From Desulfobulbaceae bacterium (GTDB taxonomy: Bacteria; Desulfobacterota; Desulfobulbia; Desulfobulbales; Desulfobulbaceae), in assembly GCA_026987195.1 (NCBI GenBank), contig JALSNC010000090.1, positions 1 through 49,789 of the forward strand: DNA of 49,789 bases, given 5' to 3'. Every line of letters starts with the position of its first letter. Within the stretch, counting starts at the first letter, position 1. Under the pieces are notes generated by a model. It saw only the letters and a program-made list of their open reading frames with translations. It had not been told where the DNA came from and made no database searches. Made by a program: the position numbers and the translations under genes. Positions 48,636 to 49,789 of this stretch are shown piece after piece.

Positions 48636-49067
48636 CTACCTCCCGATCTCCAGGGCCTTGAGCGCCATGCGCTTGGCCGATTTGATGGTTGTGGTGTTGG
48701 CCTCATAGGAGCGGGTGGCGGACATCATGTCCACCATCTCCTTGAGAACGCTGATGTTGGGCATCTCCACGTATCCGTCCTCCCCGGCATCGGGGTGGGA
48801 CGGGTCATAGACCTTGCGGCCGGGCTCGCGGTCCTCGAGGATCCGCGCCACCCTGACCCCGTGCGCGGCGTCCTTCATGCTCGCCTGCAACTGGTCCCTG
48901 AAGGGGATGCTGGTGGACTCGAAGTAGACGGATTTTTTTCTGTAGGGACCACCTTCCGGGGTGGAGGTGGTCTCGGCATTGGCGATATTGGAGCTGATGG
49001 TATTGAGCCGGATACGCTGGGCCTTCAGGGCCGAGGATGCGATTTCAAAGGTGGTGAACAGGTCCAT
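48636..49067 (-). CDS. flgC: flagellar proximal rod protein FlgC
   Basis: MDLFTTFEIASSALKAQRIRLNTISSNIANAETTSTPEGGPYRKKSVYFE and the C-terminal VEMPNISVLKEMVDMMSATRSYEANTTTIKSAKRMALKALEIG are FlgC signatures; 143 aa. It follows flgB after 47 bp. Confidence 0.97.
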   Translation of the reverse strand: MDLFTTFEIASSALKAQRIRLNTISSNIANAETTSTPEGGPYRKKSVYFESTSIPFRDQLQASMKDAAHGVRVARILEDREPGRKVYDPSHPDAGEDGYVEMPNISVLKEMVDMMSATRSYEANTTTIKSAKRMALKALEIGR

Positions 49068-49108
49068 GATGTTTCCTCCGTGGGATGGGACAGGACTGTC
49101 TGGTTTTA

Positions 49109-49124
49109 TGCAAGTTATCTGCCA
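49109..49124 (-). promoter_or_regulatory. possible sigma-54 promoter at the flgB-flgC junction
   Basis: The minus strand reads TGGCAGATAACTTGCA, five of six -24 bases and all of TTGCA, with exact spacing. It overlaps the last codons and stop of flgB and would start RNA ~30 bases before flgC. The overlap with coding sequence makes chance more likely than for the motA promoter. Confidence 0.42.
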
Positions 49125-49528
49125 TCTCCGGCAACATATTTGAGGGCGGCCAGTTTTTTGTTGAGCATGGTGACGGCGGCCTCGTAAAGGATCTGGTTTT
49201 CCGACAGGCGGACCATCTCCTTGTCGACGCTGACGCCGTTTTCATCGCCGATGCCGGTGGTGTCCGGGTGGCGGCTGATGGTGCCCGTCACCCGGGAGAC
49301 ATCACCGGGCGTGATGGGGATATGTCCCGGCCGGGTAACCACCGGTTTCAGACCGTCGCCGGCCATGGCGCTGCGGAGCTGTTCCTCGAACTCCAGGGTG
49401 GCCGGCGCATAGCCCGGGGTATCGGCGTTGGCGATATTGGAACTGATGACCTGCTGATTCTCGGCCCGCAGATCAAGGACCTTCTGCAGCATGACGAGGG
49501 TGGGGTCAAATTGTTGGATAAAGGGCAT
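49115..49528 (-). CDS. flgB: flagellar proximal rod protein FlgB
   Basis: PTLVMLQKVLDLRAENQQVISSNIANADTPGYAPATLEFEEQL at the N-terminus and VSVDKEMVRLSENQILYEAAVTMLNKKLAALKYVAGDGR at the C-terminus identify FlgB; 137 aa. It is the first flagellar gene of the run visible at the right edge. A type B palindrome lies upstream. Confidence 0.97.
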   Translation of the reverse strand: MPFIQQFDPTLVMLQKVLDLRAENQQVISSNIANADTPGYAPATLEFEEQLRSAMAGDGLKPVVTRPGHIPITPGDVSRVTGTISRHPDTTGIGDENGVSVDKEMVRLSENQILYEAAVTMLNKKLAALKYVAGDGR

Positions 49529-49582
49529 GGCGTGCTCCTTGTCAGAAATCAGAAGTCTCAGAGGTCAGGGACCGGATGGCAG

Positions 49583-49740
49583 GTAAGCGCTCACAGGAAC
49601 CGCATCTTTGCACGGTCGTGCCTGTCCGCATAGGCAGGCTATAGCGGCCAGGCACGCCCGCAAAAATCTGCGGCCCCTGAGAGCGCTTACACCATTGTGG
49701 TCGGACAAACCGATGGTTAGCCATCCCGTGAGGAGTTGCG
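49583..49740. repeat. long imperfect palindrome, type B, with tail
   Basis: GTAAGCGCTCACAGGAACCG (49583) is mirrored by GCGGCCCCTGAGAGCGCTTAC (to 49690). Inner arms GGTCGTGCCTG/CAGGCACGCC flank the core CCGCATAG-GCAG-GCTATAGCGG. The structured tail (49691-49740) includes GATGG/CCATC. This is the copy closest to that at 37699. It lies ahead of flgB; nothing else was seen to the window end apart from a CAGAAATCAGAAGTCTCAGAGGTCAGG tract at 49542. Confidence 0.8.
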
Positions 49741-49789
49741 ATGGCAGGGGTCGGAGTGCGGCAGCCGGCACTGCGTCTCCGCATGCGCA

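Noticed and set aside
20925..49740. Palindromes as integron attC sites or CRISPR repeats
   Set aside because: The attC end motifs (GTTRRRY/RYYYAAC) are absent, no integrase or cassette layout is seen, and copies are far apart without spacers of regular length.

Overview
The window is almost entirely one flagellar chromosomal locus of a Gram-negative motile bacterium, read on the minus strand from right to left, followed by a flagellum-linked glycan cassette at the left end. The L-ring/P-ring genes flgH and flgI require an outer membrane. The gene order, the FlhF/FlhG pair with a stand-alone FliA, sigma-54-type promoters, the FliW-CsrA pair and the DUF5610-like protein beside flgM suggest a Desulfobacterota member, perhaps Desulfobulbales-like. 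That placement is inference from protein style and gene order, not from a marker gene.

Layout in transcription order from the right edge: (1) 49.5-38.0 kb: flgB-flgC-fliE-fliF-fliG-fliH-fliI-fliJ-motE-fliK-flgD-flgE (rod, MS-ring, switch, export ATPase, hook), closed by a strong intrinsic terminator after flgE. (2) 37.7-23.6 kb: a near-perfect sigma-54 box, then motA-motB-fliL-fliM-fliN-fliO-fliP-fliQ-fliR-flhB-flhA-flhF-flhG-fliA-(small membrane protein)-flgF and on to flgG-flgA-flgH-flgI-flgJ (stator, C-ring, export gate, placement regulators, sigma-28, distal rod, P and L rings). (3) 19.3-14.0 kb: late genes, DUF5610-like, flgM, flgN, flgK, flgL, a candidate small ORF, csrA, fliW. Two sigma-28-like promoters with identical spacing sit in front of this block and in front of flgK. 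(4) 14.0-0 kb: a cytidylyltransferase-PseG fusion, a NeuB/PseI-like synthase without a SAF domain, a C-methyltransferase-like protein, a polysaccharide pyruvyltransferase, a second methyltransferase, a B12-type radical SAM protein, an SDR, an ATP-grasp ligase, a GH57-like protein and an FkbM methyltransferase, with a PseC-like aminotransferase on the plus strand. No flagellin, fliD, fliS, pseB, pseH or chemotaxis gene is visible.

How it works together: the structural operons build the basal body and hook. FliA and FlgM gate late genes after hook completion, FlgN delivers FlgK/FlgL, and FliW-CsrA would tune flagellin translation. The left-hand cassette most plausibly makes a decorated CMP-nonulosonic-acid-like sugar for flagellin or surface glycan.

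The most unusual non-coding signal is a dense set of intergenic repeats: about a dozen copies of a ~55-bp repeat placed at junctions between genes, and a family of ~110-bp imperfect palindromes with a shared loop core but covarying arms, some carrying a structured ~50-bp tail. One palindrome is nested inside another. A MITE-like element and a group II intron domain V-like remnant lie in the gap at 9.6-10.0 kb.
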